The notes beneath the pieces are model-generated. The model saw nothing but the letters and a program-made list of their open reading frames with translations. It did not search any database and was not told where the DNA came from. Position numbers and translations under genes: made by a program. DNA of 64,000 nt from Desulfacinum infernum DSM 9756. GTDB lineage: Bacteria > Desulfobacterota > Syntrophobacteria > Syntrophobacterales > DSM-9756. This document shows, one piece after another, positions 28,925-38,237 of this stretch. The stretch's first letter is position 1, and each line of letters opens with the position of its first letter. Where the stretch lies: the NCBI RefSeq assembly GCF_900129305.1, contig NZ_FQVB01000011.1, positions 1 to 64,000 of the forward strand. The letters are read 5' to 3'.

Positions 28925-31693
28925 TTAGTTGGCCGAAGAGCCCTGAAGGAGGCTTCGGGCCATGAGAGCGATCTGATCGTCACTCAGCCTGCGGTAGGAA
29001 ATGGCCTTGCCCGGACATTCACTCACGCACATGCCGCAGCCCTGGCACAGGGCCGGGTCGATGAAGGCGTGGCCCTGGGGGCTGTCGATGAAAGGAATGC
29101 CGAACGGACAGGTGCGCACGCAGGTAAGACACACCGCGCACTTGTCGGGATCCACTTCGGCCACGGCACCGCCCACCAGCATCACGTCCTGATCCAGGAT
29201 GCGCTTGGCTCGAGCGGCCACGGCCCAGGCCTCCGCCAGGCTTTCTTCCACGGCCTTGGGTGCCAGGGCCAGACCGGCGAAGAAGACTCCGTCGGTCTCG
29301 CCGTCCACCGGTCTCATCTTGGCGGGAGACTCCTTGTAGAACCCGTCCTCGTTGAGAGAGACCTTGTAGAAGGCCGCCAGATCCGTTGCTTCCGCCGGAA
29401 CGATGGCCGTCTGGAGCGAGATCACATCCGGCGTGAGCACCAGTTCCCGGCCCAGGATGGGATCCACCACCGACACCCTCAGCTGATCGCCTTCCACCGC
29501 CACCTGCGGCTTGGAATCCAAATCGTAGCGGATGAAAAAGACGCCCTTTTCCCGGGCTTCCTTGTAGATGCGCTCGCGCTCGCCGAAGGCTCTCAGCTCG
29601 CGGTAGAGCACGTACACGTCCATGTCGGGGTTCTGGGTCTTGAGGTCGATGGCCGAGCGAACGGCGAAGGTGCAGCACAACCGGCTGCAGTAGGGCCGTT
29701 CGGGTTCGCGGCTCCCCACGCACTGGATGAAGACGGCCGATTTGGCGTCCTTGAAGGCTGCCGGATCGTCGATCATCTTCCTGGTGAAGTCCGACCACCG
29801 ATAGATGGCGGGATGCGTTCCGTAGCCGTATTCCGCAGGCTTGATCGAGTGGGCACCCGTGGCCAGAACCACCACGCCGTGCTCGATTTCCTTCTTCTCG
29901 CCGTTCTGAACGACGGTGGACACGAAGTTTCCGGCAAACCCCCGGGCTCCCACCACCTGGGCCGAGGTGAGGACCGTGATCTTGGGATTCGATTCCACCT
30001 TCTGAACGGTGGCCTTCAGAAAATCCTGGACCGATTCGCCCTTCCACGTGGAGCGGACCTTGACGGCGTGGCCGCCCAGGGTCTCCTTCTTTTCCACCAG
30101 CGTCACGGGAACGTCCATCTCGGCCAGGGCCAGAGCCGTTTCCATGCCGGCCAACCCGCCGCCCACCACCAGAGCCGCCTTGTGGACGGGCACCTTGGTG
30201 TACGTCATGGGTTCCAGGAGTCGGGCACGGAGCACGGCCGTCCGGAGAAGATCCTTCAGGCGGTCCAATTCGGCGGGGGCGGCACCCAGGGCCCTGAGGT
30301 CCACAAAGTCATAAAGGCTGGGATTGAGGCCCGCCTGTTTCATGGCCCATTCCACCAGTTCCTGGTGCATGATGGGCGTACAGCTGGCGTAGATGAGTCG
30401 ATTGGCCTTCTTTTCCGAAAGGAGGCCGCCCAACCGGACGAAGGCTCCGCCGTCGGTAAGATCCAGCCGTTCCACGAAGGCCACGCCGGGAAGCTCCTTG
30501 ACGAAGGAGGCGAGCGGTTCCACCAGTCCGGCAAATTCGGGGCTCTTGGACGGACACAGGCTGATGACCACGCCGATGGCGGGCTCTTCGCCGCTCACGT
30601 CCCGAAATTCAGGTGTCGCGCCGTTGCCCGAGGCGCCCTTGAGAGCGGCGGCCGCCTTGCCGGCCGCCGCGGCTGCTTCCACCACGCTCTGGTGCACATC
30701 CCGGGGTCCCGTGGTCCCGCCGCAAACGAAAACACCCGGAACGTTCGTCTCCGCCGGTTTGAAATTGTCCGTGGCCACGTAATGGTCTTCGGAAAGCTGA
30801 ACCCCCAGCTTTTCGGCCAGCTCGGCCAGTTCCGCCGAGGGGCGAAGCCCCACGGAAAGAACCACCAGGTCGAAGACCTCTTCCTGCTTCTTCCCGTTTT
30901 CGTCCACGTATTCCAAGGCCAGGTCTTCCGTTCCCGCCGCCTTCTCGATGCTGTGGATTCGGCTGCGCACCAGCCGCACGCCCTTTTCCTTGGCTTCGTT
31001 GAAGTAGCGCTCGTAGCCCTTTCCGTGGGTGCGCATGTCCATGTAGAAGATGGCGGTTTCCGCTTCCGGCAGGGCGTCCTTGAGGTGTACCGCTTCCTTC
31101 AGGGCGTACATGCAGCAGACGGACGAGCAGTAAGGGGCATCGCACTTGTTGATTTCACGGGATCCTACGCATTGGAGCCAGGCCACCTTCTTGGGCACCT
31201 GGCCGTCGGAAGGCCTTTTGGGGATGCCCTGGAACGGTCCCACCGGCTTTTGGAGCCATTCCAGCTCCACGCTGGTGATGACGTTTTCGAACTGGGCGTA
31301 GGCATAGGTGTCGTAAACGGAGGGATCGAAGGGTTCCACGCCCAGGGCCAGCACCACCGCTCCGGCATCCAGGGTCTTCTCGCCGTCCGGACCGGAAACC
31401 GTGACCTTGAAATCGCCCACGCTTCCGGAAACGGCGCTCACGGTGGAACCCGTCCACACGGTGATGTCCGGATGTTGGGCGCAGGCCGTGGCGCGATTGG
31501 CCACCTTGCAGCAGCTGCACAGCGGATAGAGACGGTGCAGCTTGCTTACCGTGCCACCCAGCTCCGCTTCCTTTTCCACCAGGTCCACGTGGTAGCCCTG
31601 GGCGACCAGGTCCAGCGCCGCGTTCATGCCGGCAACGCCGCCGCCTACCACAAGCACATTGCCTTTGAACTTCTTTTCATTTGTACCCGCCAT
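28925..31693 (-). CDS. hdrA: HdrA-like FAD/iron-sulfur oxidoreductase (QmoB-like layout)
   Basis: A 922-residue flavin/iron-sulfur protein of the HdrA family, the electron-bifurcating core of heterodisulfide-reductase-type complexes. The FAD-binding motif VLVVGGGVAGMNAA is at residues 13-26, followed by a cysteine cluster (LYPLCSCCKVANRATAC). CVGSREINKCDAPYCSSVCC lies in the middle and a second Rossmann motif (ALVVGGGLAGM) near 507. Two [4Fe-4S] motifs close the protein: CAVCLTCVRTCP (about 850) and CQGCGMCVSECP (about 884). Compared with methanogen HdrA it looks like a duplicated FAD module, as in QmoB. It is followed by mvhD and has its own promoter candidate. Whether it serves the MetF or another partner is unknown. 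Confidence 0.9.
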   Translation of the reverse strand: MAGTNEKKFKGNVLVVGGGVAGMNAALDLVAQGYHVDLVEKEAELGGTVSKLHRLYPLCSCCKVANRATACAQHPDITVWTGSTVSAVSGSVGDFKVTVSGPDGEKTLDAGAVVLALGVEPFDPSVYDTYAYAQFENVITSVELEWLQKPVGPFQGIPKRPSDGQVPKKVAWLQCVGSREINKCDAPYCSSVCCMYALKEAVHLKDALPEAETAIFYMDMRTHGKGYERYFNEAKEKGVRLVRSRIHSIEKAAGTEDLALEYVDENGKKQEEVFDLVVLSVGLRPSAELAELAEKLGVQLSEDHYVATDNFKPAETNVPGVFVCGGTTGPRDVHQSVVEAAAAAGKAAAALKGASGNGATPEFRDVSGEEPAIGVVISLCPSKSPEFAGLVEPLASFVKELPGVAFVERLDLTDGGAFVRLGGLLSEKKANRLIYASCTPIMHQELVEWAMKQAGLNPSLYDFVDLRALGAAPAELDRLKDLLRTAVLRARLLEPMTYTKVPVHKAALVVGGGLAGMETALALAEMDVPVTLVEKKETLGGHAVKVRSTWKGESVQDFLKATVQKVESNPKITVLTSAQVVGARGFAGNFVSTVVQNGEKKEIEHGVVVLATGAHSIKPAEYGYGTHPAIYRWSDFTRKMIDDPAAFKDAKSAVFIQCVGSREPERPYCSRLCCTFAVRSAIDLKTQNPDMDVYVLYRELRAFGERERIYKEAREKGVFFIRYDLDSKPQVAVEGDQLRVSVVDPILGRELVLTPDVISLQTAIVPAEATDLAAFYKVSLNEDGFYKESPAKMRPVDGETDGVFFAGLALAPKAVEESLAEAWAVAARAKRILDQDVMLVGGAVAEVDPDKCAVCLTCVRTCPFGIPFIDSPQGHAFIDPALCQGCGMCVSECPGKAISYRRLSDDQIALMARSLLQGSSAN

Positions 31694-31863
31694 AGGATCC
31701 CTCGACTCTCTGTGGCCTTGCAGCCGAAAAAGTGTGAAAACCTATCCGAAAACACGACAACCCGGCCCCGGCACACCCCTGGCGCGAAACCGGTCAAAGT
31801 GGGTTGAACCAAGAGGGTCTACGATTCCGGTCCTTCTGGGCAGACTATCCACAAAACAGAATC

Positions 31864-31892
31864 TTTGTATGTGAAAAAAGAGGCAACGTCAA
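31864..31892 (-). promoter_or_regulatory. Putative promoter for hdrA(2)-mvhD
   Basis: Minus strand: TTGACG (31887-31892), 17-base spacer, TACAAA (31864-31869). It lies about 165 bp upstream of the 922-residue hdrA. It would uncouple this gene and mvhD from the larger hdrA. Confidence 0.5.
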
Positions 31893-31935
31893 GGTTCATT
31901 CCGGGTTTCCAAGAACCTTCTGCAACGGAGACGTG

Positions 31936-31971
31936 GGCGGTAGGGACGAATCATGATTCATCCCTACCGCC
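31936..31971. repeat. REP-like palindrome between the two hdrA genes
   Basis: Two 18-base arms face each other with no spacer (31936-31953 and 31954-31971), matching at 17 of 18 positions. The inner 28 bases (31940-31967) resemble the palindrome at 49361-49388. It lies in the 324-bp gap (31694-32017) that otherwise holds only a promoter candidate; it may also end the large hdrA transcript, though no T-run follows. Confidence 0.6.
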
Positions 31972-32017
31972 GGGGGTTGACCGTGCCGTCTCTTGACGAA
32001 AAAGCCAAAGGATCGCC

Positions 32018-35000
32018 TCAGCACACGGCGGCTTTGGCCTTTTCCAGGATCTGAACGTCGGTGAAATGCTGCAGCTGGATGGCCTTGGAAGGGCATTCGG
32101 CCGCGCAGGCGCCGCAGCCCTGGCACTTGGCCGGATCAATGTAGGCTGCGCGCCGTAGCGACTGGGTGGGGGTCGCCACCACGGGCACCTCGTAGGGACA
32201 GGTGCGGACGCAGGTGAGGCACACGGCGCAGCGGGCCGGATCCACCACGGCCACCCGCCCCCCCACGAACAGCCGTTCCTTGCTCAGAATGGTGGCCGCC
32301 CGGGCGGCGGCCCCTTTAGCCTGGGCGATGGATTCCTCCAGGAACTTGGGGCTGTGGGCCAGGCCGCAGAGATACAGGCCGGGATTGGCGAAGTCCAGGG
32401 GGCGAAGCTTCACATGGGCTTCCATGAAAAAGCCGTCCGCGTCGGTGTTGAGCTTGAAGAGGGCGGCCACGTCCTGATTGGTCCTTCGGGGGACGATCCC
32501 GGCGCTCAGAACGAGCAGATCCGCTTCCAGCTCCAGCACCTCGCCGATGTTTTGGTCCAACACGTGAACCAGGATTCGATCCTCCTCAGGGACCACCTCC
32601 GGCTTGGCTTCCGGGCTGTAACGGCAGAAACGCACGCCGGCCTCACGAGCCCTGCGGTAGAGCAGCTCCCGTTTTCCAAAGGTGCGGATATCCCGGTAGA
32701 GGATGGTGATCTGCGCTTCGGGATCGGCTTCCTTGAGGAGCAGCGCGTTGGCGATGGCCGCCGTGCAGCAGACGCGGCTGCAGTAGGGGCGCTCTTCATC
32801 CCGGGATCCCACGCACTGGATCATCACCACCCGCTTCGCCCGCCCGGCCGCCTCAGCATCTTCCGCCATCTTCTTGTGAAACTCGCGTTGGGTGAGAACC
32901 CTGGGGTCGGTGCCGTAGCCGTACTCCCGGGGACGGTACTCCTCCCCTCCCGTGGCCACCACCAGGGCTCCGTATTCCAGAGTGACGGGCCCCCGCGGCG
33001 TGGCAACCCGGCTGAGGAAATGGCCCGTATGTCCCTCAAAGGAGAGCACCCGGCTTTCCAACAGGACCTCGATTTGGGGGTGGTGCCGCACGTCCTTTTC
33101 GAGCCGCTTCAGGGCGGCGGTCACATCCAGCCCCGAGGGATGGCGCCGGAGCCATTTGCGCGCCTCTCCTCCCAAGGCGTTCTCCATCTCCACGAGATAC
33201 GTGAAGTACCCCTGATCGGCCAGGTTCTTGGCCGCCGTCATGCCGGCCGCTCCCCCGCCCAGGACCAGGGCGCGCTGGGTCACCGGAACGGGCAGTTCCT
33301 GCAAAGGCTCCAGGAAGAGGGCCTTGGCCACGGCCATGCGCACCAGGTCCTTGGCCTTTTCCGTGGCCTTTTGCGGGTCCGCCCCGTGCACCCAAGAACA
33401 CTGGTCCCGGATGTTGGCCATTTCGAAGAGATACTTGTTGATTCCCGCCTCCTTCAGGCAGTCCTGAAAGAGGGGCTCATGGGTGCGGGGCGAGCAGGAG
33501 GCCACCACCACCCGGTTCAGGTTCTTTTCCCGGATGATGTTCTTGATCTTTTCCGTGGAATCGGTGGAACAGGTAAAGAGCAGGTTTTCCGCATGAACCA
33601 CGTTGGGTAGACCTTGGGCGTAGCGGGCCACCTCCTCCACGTCCACCACTCCGGCGATGTTGATGCCGCAATGGCAGACGAAGACTCCGATCCGCGGGAT
33701 CTCTCCCGGCAAGGACCGCTCTTCCACCTGGAGCGGCGGGGTGGTCTGCGTGTTTCTGGCTTCGGCCAGGAGGCTCTGGGCCGATGCGGCGGCCGCACTG
33801 GCCTGGGCCACCGTCTCCGGAATGTCCTTGGGATCTGCGCTCACCCCGCAGACGTACACGCCCGGGCGGCTCAGCACGGGATCCAGCGGATCAGTTTCCA
33901 CGAAGCCGAACCGGTCCGTCTCCATGCCGAGCGCACGGGCCGTTTCCACCGCCCCTTCCGGCACGCTCAGACCCACCGACAGGATCACCAGGTTGAAGAC
34001 CTCCGTTCGGATGCGGTCTTCCTCGTCCACGTAGGTCACTTCCAGATCGTTCCCTTGCGGGGTTTCGATGATGCGGCTGATCTGGCAGCGGACATAGCGA
34101 ACGCCGTGACGCGTGACGGCCCGGTCCCGGTAGCGCTCGAATCCCTTCCCCATGGCCCGCAGGTCGATGAAGAAGATGGTGGTTTCCACGTCCGGCTCGT
34201 GGTCCTTGGTGACGATGGCCTGCTTGGTGGCGTACATGCAGCAGACCGTGGAGCAGTAGTCCTTGCCGATGGTCACGTCCCGGGATCCCACGCACTGGAT
34301 CCAGGCGATCTTCTTGGGAACGGCGCCGTCGCTGGGGCGTTCCACATGCCCGTTGGTGGGTCCCGACGCCGCCAGGATCCGCTCGTATTCCAGGCTGGTC
34401 ATCACGTTGGGATAGCGTCCGTAGCCGTATTCGGGCTTTTGGCGGGCATCGAAGGGCGAAAAGCCGCAGGCGTAGAGAACGGCGCCCACTTCCAGGGTTT
34501 CCTCTCTCGGCTCCATGGAGTGGTCCACCGCCCGGGCAAGACAGACTTCCACGCACTGGTAGCATTCGCTGCACACCCCGCAGTGGAGGCACCTTTCGGC
34601 TTCCCGCCGGGCGGCTTCCTCGTCGAATCCCAGCTGCACTTCCTGGAACGTGCGGGCCCTCTCCTGGGGATCCAGTCGGGGCATTGCGGTCCGCGGGACC
34701 TTGGGAACCCGGAGATCCGGCGTCGGGGCCGTATGGACATGGGGCAGACGCCCGGCTTTGAGGTCCCGGCCGCGCAGGAACCGATCGATGGAGACGGCCA
34801 CTTCCTTTCCCGCCGCGATGGCCTGGACCACCGTGGCGGGCCCCGTGGCCACGTCCCCACCGGCAAAAACACCCGGCACGCTGGTTTCGTAGGTGATCGG
34901 ATCCACCACCAGCGTGCCCCAGCGGCTCACCTGGGGCCGGCTGGCCGGATCCATGGCCTCGAGGTCGTCCAGGTCCGTCATGAGTCCGATGGCCGCGATG

Positions 35001-36478
35001 ACGCTGTCCACGTCCACGTGGTACTCGGATCCCTCCACGGGCACGGGACGCCTCCGGCCGCTCTCATCGGGCTCTCCCAGTTCCATGCGGATGCACTGGA
35101 GACCCGTCACGTGCCCGTCTTCGCTTCCGTCAATGGCGATGGGCGCGGCCAGGAAGTGGATCTGCACCCCCTCTTCCAAAGCCTCCTCCACTTCTTCGGG
35201 GTTGGCCGGCATCTCCTCCCGGCTCCGCCGGTAGATCACGTGGACCTCATCGGCCCCCAGCCGGAGGCACGAGCGGGCCACGTCCATGGCGCAGTTGCCG
35301 CCGCCGATGACCGCCACTCTCCTTCCGATGGGTGGGGTTTCTCCGCTGTTGAGTTTCAGCAGGAAGCTGGTTCCCGTGTAGACTTCCCGCAGATTTTCTC
35401 CGGGAACGTTCAATTTCAGATCCTGTTGCGTGCCGATGGCGATAAAGAAGGCCTCGTAGCCCTGGCTTCGAAGGTCCTCCAGTTGGAAATCCCGGCCCAG
35501 GCGCATGCCTGTCCGGATCTCCACGCCGCTGGACCGGATGAAGTCGATCTCGGCCTTGAGGACGTGTCGGGGCAGGCGGTATTCGGGGATGCCGTACCGG
35601 AGCCAACCGCCCGGTTCGGGCATGGCTTCGAAGATGGTGACTTCATGACCTTCCAGGGCCAGGTAGTAGGAGGCGGTCAGGCCGGCCGGGCCCGCTCCGA
35701 TGACCGCCACCTTCCTTCCCGTGGATTGCTTCCGTTCGGGCGGTTCGGCCGGTCCCTCGGCGGCTTCCCAATCGCAGACGAAGCGTTTGAGAAAATCGAT
35801 GGCCACGGGCTCGTCCAGGCGGCCCCGGCTGCAGGCGTTCTCGCACGGGTGGTGGCAGACCCGGCCGCAGACGGCGGGCAGGGGATTGTCCTTTCGGATG
35901 AGCTTCAGGGCTTCCCGGTATTTTCCTTGGGCGATGAGGGCCACGTATCCCTGGACGCTGATACCGGCCGGGCAGGCCGCCTTGCAGGGGGCCATGCCCT
36001 TCTTGTCGATGGCGAAACTGGACGGGATGGCCTGGGGAAAGTGGCGGTAGATGGCCTTGCGCTTGTTGAGTCCCTGGTTGAAGTCGGCGGGGATTTCCAC
36101 CGGGCAGACCTGCATGCATTCCCCGCAGGCGGTGCAGCGGTCTTCCAGCACATAGCGGGGCTCGCGCTGCACGGTCACCCGGAAGCGACCGGGTTCCCCC
36201 TCCAAATCCACCACGCGGGTGCGCGTCAAAATGTGGATGTTGGGATGGCTGGCCACTTCGATGAGTTTGGGGGAAATCATGCAAGTGGAACAGTCGTTGG
36301 TGGGAAAGGTCTTGTCCAACTTGGCCATGTTGCCGCCGATGCTGATGTCCTTTTCCACCAGAACCACCCGGTATCCGCTGTTGGCCAGATCGAGGCTCGC
36401 CTGCATGCCCGCGATGCCTCCGCCCACCACCAGGACGGACCCGACGGCGTTCCCGTTTCCGGAATCGTGCGAACTCAT
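32018..36478 (-). CDS. hdrA: Giant HdrA with inserted GltD/NfnB-like NAD(P)H-oxidoreductase module
   Basis: A 1486-residue protein. An HdrA-type FAD domain (VLVVGGGIAGMQASLDL, then NDCSTCMISPKLIEVA) and a [4Fe-4S] motif CTACGECMQVCP (about 113-124) open it. Then comes a module like the glutamate-synthase small subunit: CKAACPAGISVQGY (about 163), CHHPCENACSRG (about 210), FAD Rossmann VAVIGAGPAGL (about 255) and NAD(P) Rossmann VAVIGGGNCAMDV (about 390). CLHCGVCSECYQCVEVC (about 630) leads back into HdrA sequence with VFVCHCGINIAGVVDVEE, a further FAD motif (about 1070) and two terminal ferredoxin motifs (about 1417 and 1452). Start ATG 36478 has GGAGG four bases upstream. Gene order hdrC-hdrB-hdrA suggests an HdrABC complex that can also accept electrons from NAD(P)H (inference). 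Confidence 0.9.
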   Translation of the reverse strand: MSSHDSGNGNAVGSVLVVGGGIAGMQASLDLANSGYRVVLVEKDISIGGNMAKLDKTFPTNDCSTCMISPKLIEVASHPNIHILTRTRVVDLEGEPGRFRVTVQREPRYVLEDRCTACGECMQVCPVEIPADFNQGLNKRKAIYRHFPQAIPSSFAIDKKGMAPCKAACPAGISVQGYVALIAQGKYREALKLIRKDNPLPAVCGRVCHHPCENACSRGRLDEPVAIDFLKRFVCDWEAAEGPAEPPERKQSTGRKVAVIGAGPAGLTASYYLALEGHEVTIFEAMPEPGGWLRYGIPEYRLPRHVLKAEIDFIRSSGVEIRTGMRLGRDFQLEDLRSQGYEAFFIAIGTQQDLKLNVPGENLREVYTGTSFLLKLNSGETPPIGRRVAVIGGGNCAMDVARSCLRLGADEVHVIYRRSREEMPANPEEVEEALEEGVQIHFLAAPIAIDGSEDGHVTGLQCIRMELGEPDESGRRRPVPVEGSEYHVDVDSVIAAIGLMTDLDDLEAMDPASRPQVSRWGTLVVDPITYETSVPGVFAGGDVATGPATVVQAIAAGKEVAVSIDRFLRGRDLKAGRLPHVHTAPTPDLRVPKVPRTAMPRLDPQERARTFQEVQLGFDEEAARREAERCLHCGVCSECYQCVEVCLARAVDHSMEPREETLEVGAVLYACGFSPFDARQKPEYGYGRYPNVMTSLEYERILAASGPTNGHVERPSDGAVPKKIAWIQCVGSRDVTIGKDYCSTVCCMYATKQAIVTKDHEPDVETTIFFIDLRAMGKGFERYRDRAVTRHGVRYVRCQISRIIETPQGNDLEVTYVDEEDRIRTEVFNLVILSVGLSVPEGAVETARALGMETDRFGFVETDPLDPVLSRPGVYVCGVSADPKDIPETVAQASAAAASAQSLLAEARNTQTTPPLQVEERSLPGEIPRIGVFVCHCGINIAGVVDVEEVARYAQGLPNVVHAENLLFTCSTDSTEKIKNIIREKNLNRVVVASCSPRTHEPLFQDCLKEAGINKYLFEMANIRDQCSWVHGADPQKATEKAKDLVRMAVAKALFLEPLQELPVPVTQRALVLGGGAAGMTAAKNLADQGYFTYLVEMENALGGEARKWLRRHPSGLDVTAALKRLEKDVRHHPQIEVLLESRVLSFEGHTGHFLSRVATPRGPVTLEYGALVVATGGEEYRPREYGYGTDPRVLTQREFHKKMAEDAEAAGRAKRVVMIQCVGSRDEERPYCSRVCCTAAIANALLLKEADPEAQITILYRDIRTFGKRELLYRRAREAGVRFCRYSPEAKPEVVPEEDRILVHVLDQNIGEVLELEADLLVLSAGIVPRRTNQDVAALFKLNTDADGFFMEAHVKLRPLDFANPGLYLCGLAHSPKFLEESIAQAKGAAARAATILSKERLFVGGRVAVVDPARCAVCLTCVRTCPYEVPVVATPTQSLRRAAYIDPAKCQGCGACAAECPSKAIQLQHFTDVQILEKAKAAVC

Positions 36479-36537
36479 AGCGCCTCCGTTTTTGTTCTTC
36501 CAGGGCGAGTTTCTAAGCACACCAAACCTTTACCCGC

Positions 36538-37398
36538 TCACACGGCAAGGCCCGAGGCTTCGAGAAGCGGCACCGGGTCCACCAGGTGCCGGCGCGCCCA
36601 GCTTGCGGCGTCGGGGTGTCCCAGTGCCAGGGCCATCAATTCGGTGAAGTAAAAGACGGGCAGATCCAGGGCGGTTCCCAGTTCCCGGGCCACCCGTTCC
36701 TGGAACATGTCCAGGTTGGCCTGACACATCTGGCAGGAAACCACGATGCAGTTGGCGCCCTGGGCCAGAGCCCTGGAAAGGAGTCGGCCCGTGAGGGTGG
36801 TCACCAGATCCGGGCGGCTCACCGAATGGCTGGCCCCGCAGCAATCCGTCTTGAAGGGCCAGTCCAGCACCCGGGCGCCCAGGGTGGAAAGGAGAGCATC
36901 CATGTTGGTGGGGTTTTCCCAGGAGGGGGCGTCGGTGATCTTGGGAGGTCGATTCACCATGCACCCGTAGTAGCAGACCGCCCGGATTCCCTCCAGGGGG
37001 CGCACCCGGTGGGTTTCCATCCATTGGAGGCGTTCGGGTCGGGTGAGAAAGTCCATGAGGTCCATCACGCGGACGGATCCTTCGTATTGGAGCGAGTAGC
37101 GGTGGGATTCGGGCCCCAGGAGGGCCTTTTCCGCGGTTTTCAGCCGGTTGAAACACAGGGCGCAGGGAACCACCAGTTCCGAAAGGCCCTGGGTTTCGGC
37201 CAGAACCAGGTTGCGGCCGGGAAGCTCCACGGCCAGCCGGCGGTTCAGGCTGTGGGCGGCCGTGGCGCCGCAGCAGTTCCAGTCGTCCAGTTCCCGAAGT
37301 TCCACGTGGAGCATTTGGCACACGCCCCGGATGGAAGCGGCGTAATCACGTGCCGTTCCTTCCAGCGAACAGCCCGGATAGTAGCCAACGGTCTCCAT
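36538..37398 (-). CDS. hdrB: Heterodisulfide reductase subunit B homologue
   Basis: HdrB carries the non-cubane iron-sulfur site that cleaves disulfides in methanogens; in other bacteria its substrate is unknown. The 286-residue product has two cysteine-rich domains: YPGCSLEGTARDY with NCCGATAAH and PCALCFNRL, then CYYGCMVNRP with DCCGASHSVS and SCQMCQANLD. Both CCG motifs needed for the two clusters are present. It is 88 bp after hdrC and 59 bp before the large hdrA. Length is normal. Confidence 0.95.
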   Translation of the reverse strand: METVGYYPGCSLEGTARDYAASIRGVCQMLHVELRELDDWNCCGATAAHSLNRRLAVELPGRNLVLAETQGLSELVVPCALCFNRLKTAEKALLGPESHRYSLQYEGSVRVMDLMDFLTRPERLQWMETHRVRPLEGIRAVCYYGCMVNRPPKITDAPSWENPTNMDALLSTLGARVLDWPFKTDCCGASHSVSRPDLVTTLTGRLLSRALAQGANCIVVSCQMCQANLDMFQERVARELGTALDLPVFYFTELMALALGHPDAASWARRHLVDPVPLLEASGLAV

Positions 37399-37486
37399 AG
37401 CCTCTCCTTATGTTCCGCAGGTCATGGCACGTTTGGGGATTTATGGCGCTCCTTGGGGGTTCTTGTTTCAATAAGCCGCCAGCGGA

Positions 37487-38146
37487 TCAGGACGGGTCGG
37501 CCGAGGCATCGGCGTTTTCCGCTCCGGAGGAAGCATGGACCGGATCGGATGGTGCTTCCGAATCCCCGACTCCCTGAAAAATCCGCCGGATCTCGTCTCG
37601 GGCCTGGACTCCCCTGGGCAGCAGTGGCAGGCGGCCTTTTCGCAGAAGGGCCAGGCCCGTCCGGACTTCGCTCCACAGGGTCCCGTCGGCCAGCCGGCTC
37701 TTCCAGGCTCCGCTTGTGAGCATGTAGCGTTGAAGCAGGCCCGCTTCGAACACGCGGCCCCGCCGGGCCACATCCTCCAGGAAAGCCTCGTGGAAGGCGT
37801 GAATGGGGCGGCACTCGGGAGGCACGATGCCGCGGGCGTGGGCTTCTTCCTTCAAATGGTCCATAAGGCCTGCGATGTCGATGTCGTTGGGACACCGGGT
37901 GGTGCAGGTCTCGCAGGAGGAGCAGACCCAGATGGTGCGGCTCCTGAGTATGCGCTCTTCCAGACCCAGGATGAGGAACCGCACGATCCGGTCCGGCGGG
38001 TAATCCATGGCGAAGGTCAGAGGGCAGCCGCTGGTGCATTTTCGGCACTGATAGCAGACGGTCGGTTGAATCCGGCTCTTTTGGAAAACCTGTTCGGCCA
38101 GCTCGTAGTTCACGCGAAGGCGAGCGGTGTTCAGCCCGTCATCCAT
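37487..38146 (-). CDS. hdrC: Heterodisulfide reductase subunit C homologue
   Basis: A 219-residue electron-transfer subunit with two [4Fe-4S] motifs: CYQCRKCTSGCP (about 31-42) and CSSCETCTTRCP (about 75-86). The family text DYPPDRIVRFLILGLEE lies between them. The last 40 residues are acidic and Ala/Ser-rich (GVGDSEAPSDPVHASSGAEN), a tail not needed for the core. No membrane helices, so it is of the soluble HdrC type. It heads the hdrC-hdrB-hdrA series on the minus strand and is separated from the upstream GcvH-like gene by a terminator. Confidence 0.94.
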   Translation of the reverse strand: MDDGLNTARLRVNYELAEQVFQKSRIQPTVCYQCRKCTSGCPLTFAMDYPPDRIVRFLILGLEERILRSRTIWVCSSCETCTTRCPNDIDIAGLMDHLKEEAHARGIVPPECRPIHAFHEAFLEDVARRGRVFEAGLLQRYMLTSGAWKSRLADGTLWSEVRTGLALLRKGRLPLLPRGVQARDEIRRIFQGVGDSEAPSDPVHASSGAENADASADPS

Positions 38147-38166
38147 GCGCCACCTCCCTTCCCATC

Positions 38167-38202
38167 AAAAAAAATCGAGAACGGGGGCGCCCCCGTCCTC
38201 GA
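38167..38202 (-). terminator. Intrinsic terminator after the GcvH-like gene
   Basis: Minus strand: a 14-bp stem (38175-38202) with one G-T pair and almost no loop, followed by eight T residues (38167-38174 read in complement). It lies between the GcvH-like gene and hdrC, so hdrC must have its own promoter or depend on read-through. Confidence 0.8.
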
Positions 38203-38237
38203 CAAACCTCAGTCCTTCCTTCCACGCCCTTGCGTCC

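Noticed and set aside
31845-31971. Small RNA gene between the two hdrA genes
   Set aside because: The hairpin lacks a following T-run on either strand and the promoter candidate points towards hdrA; a dispersed palindrome is the simpler explanation.
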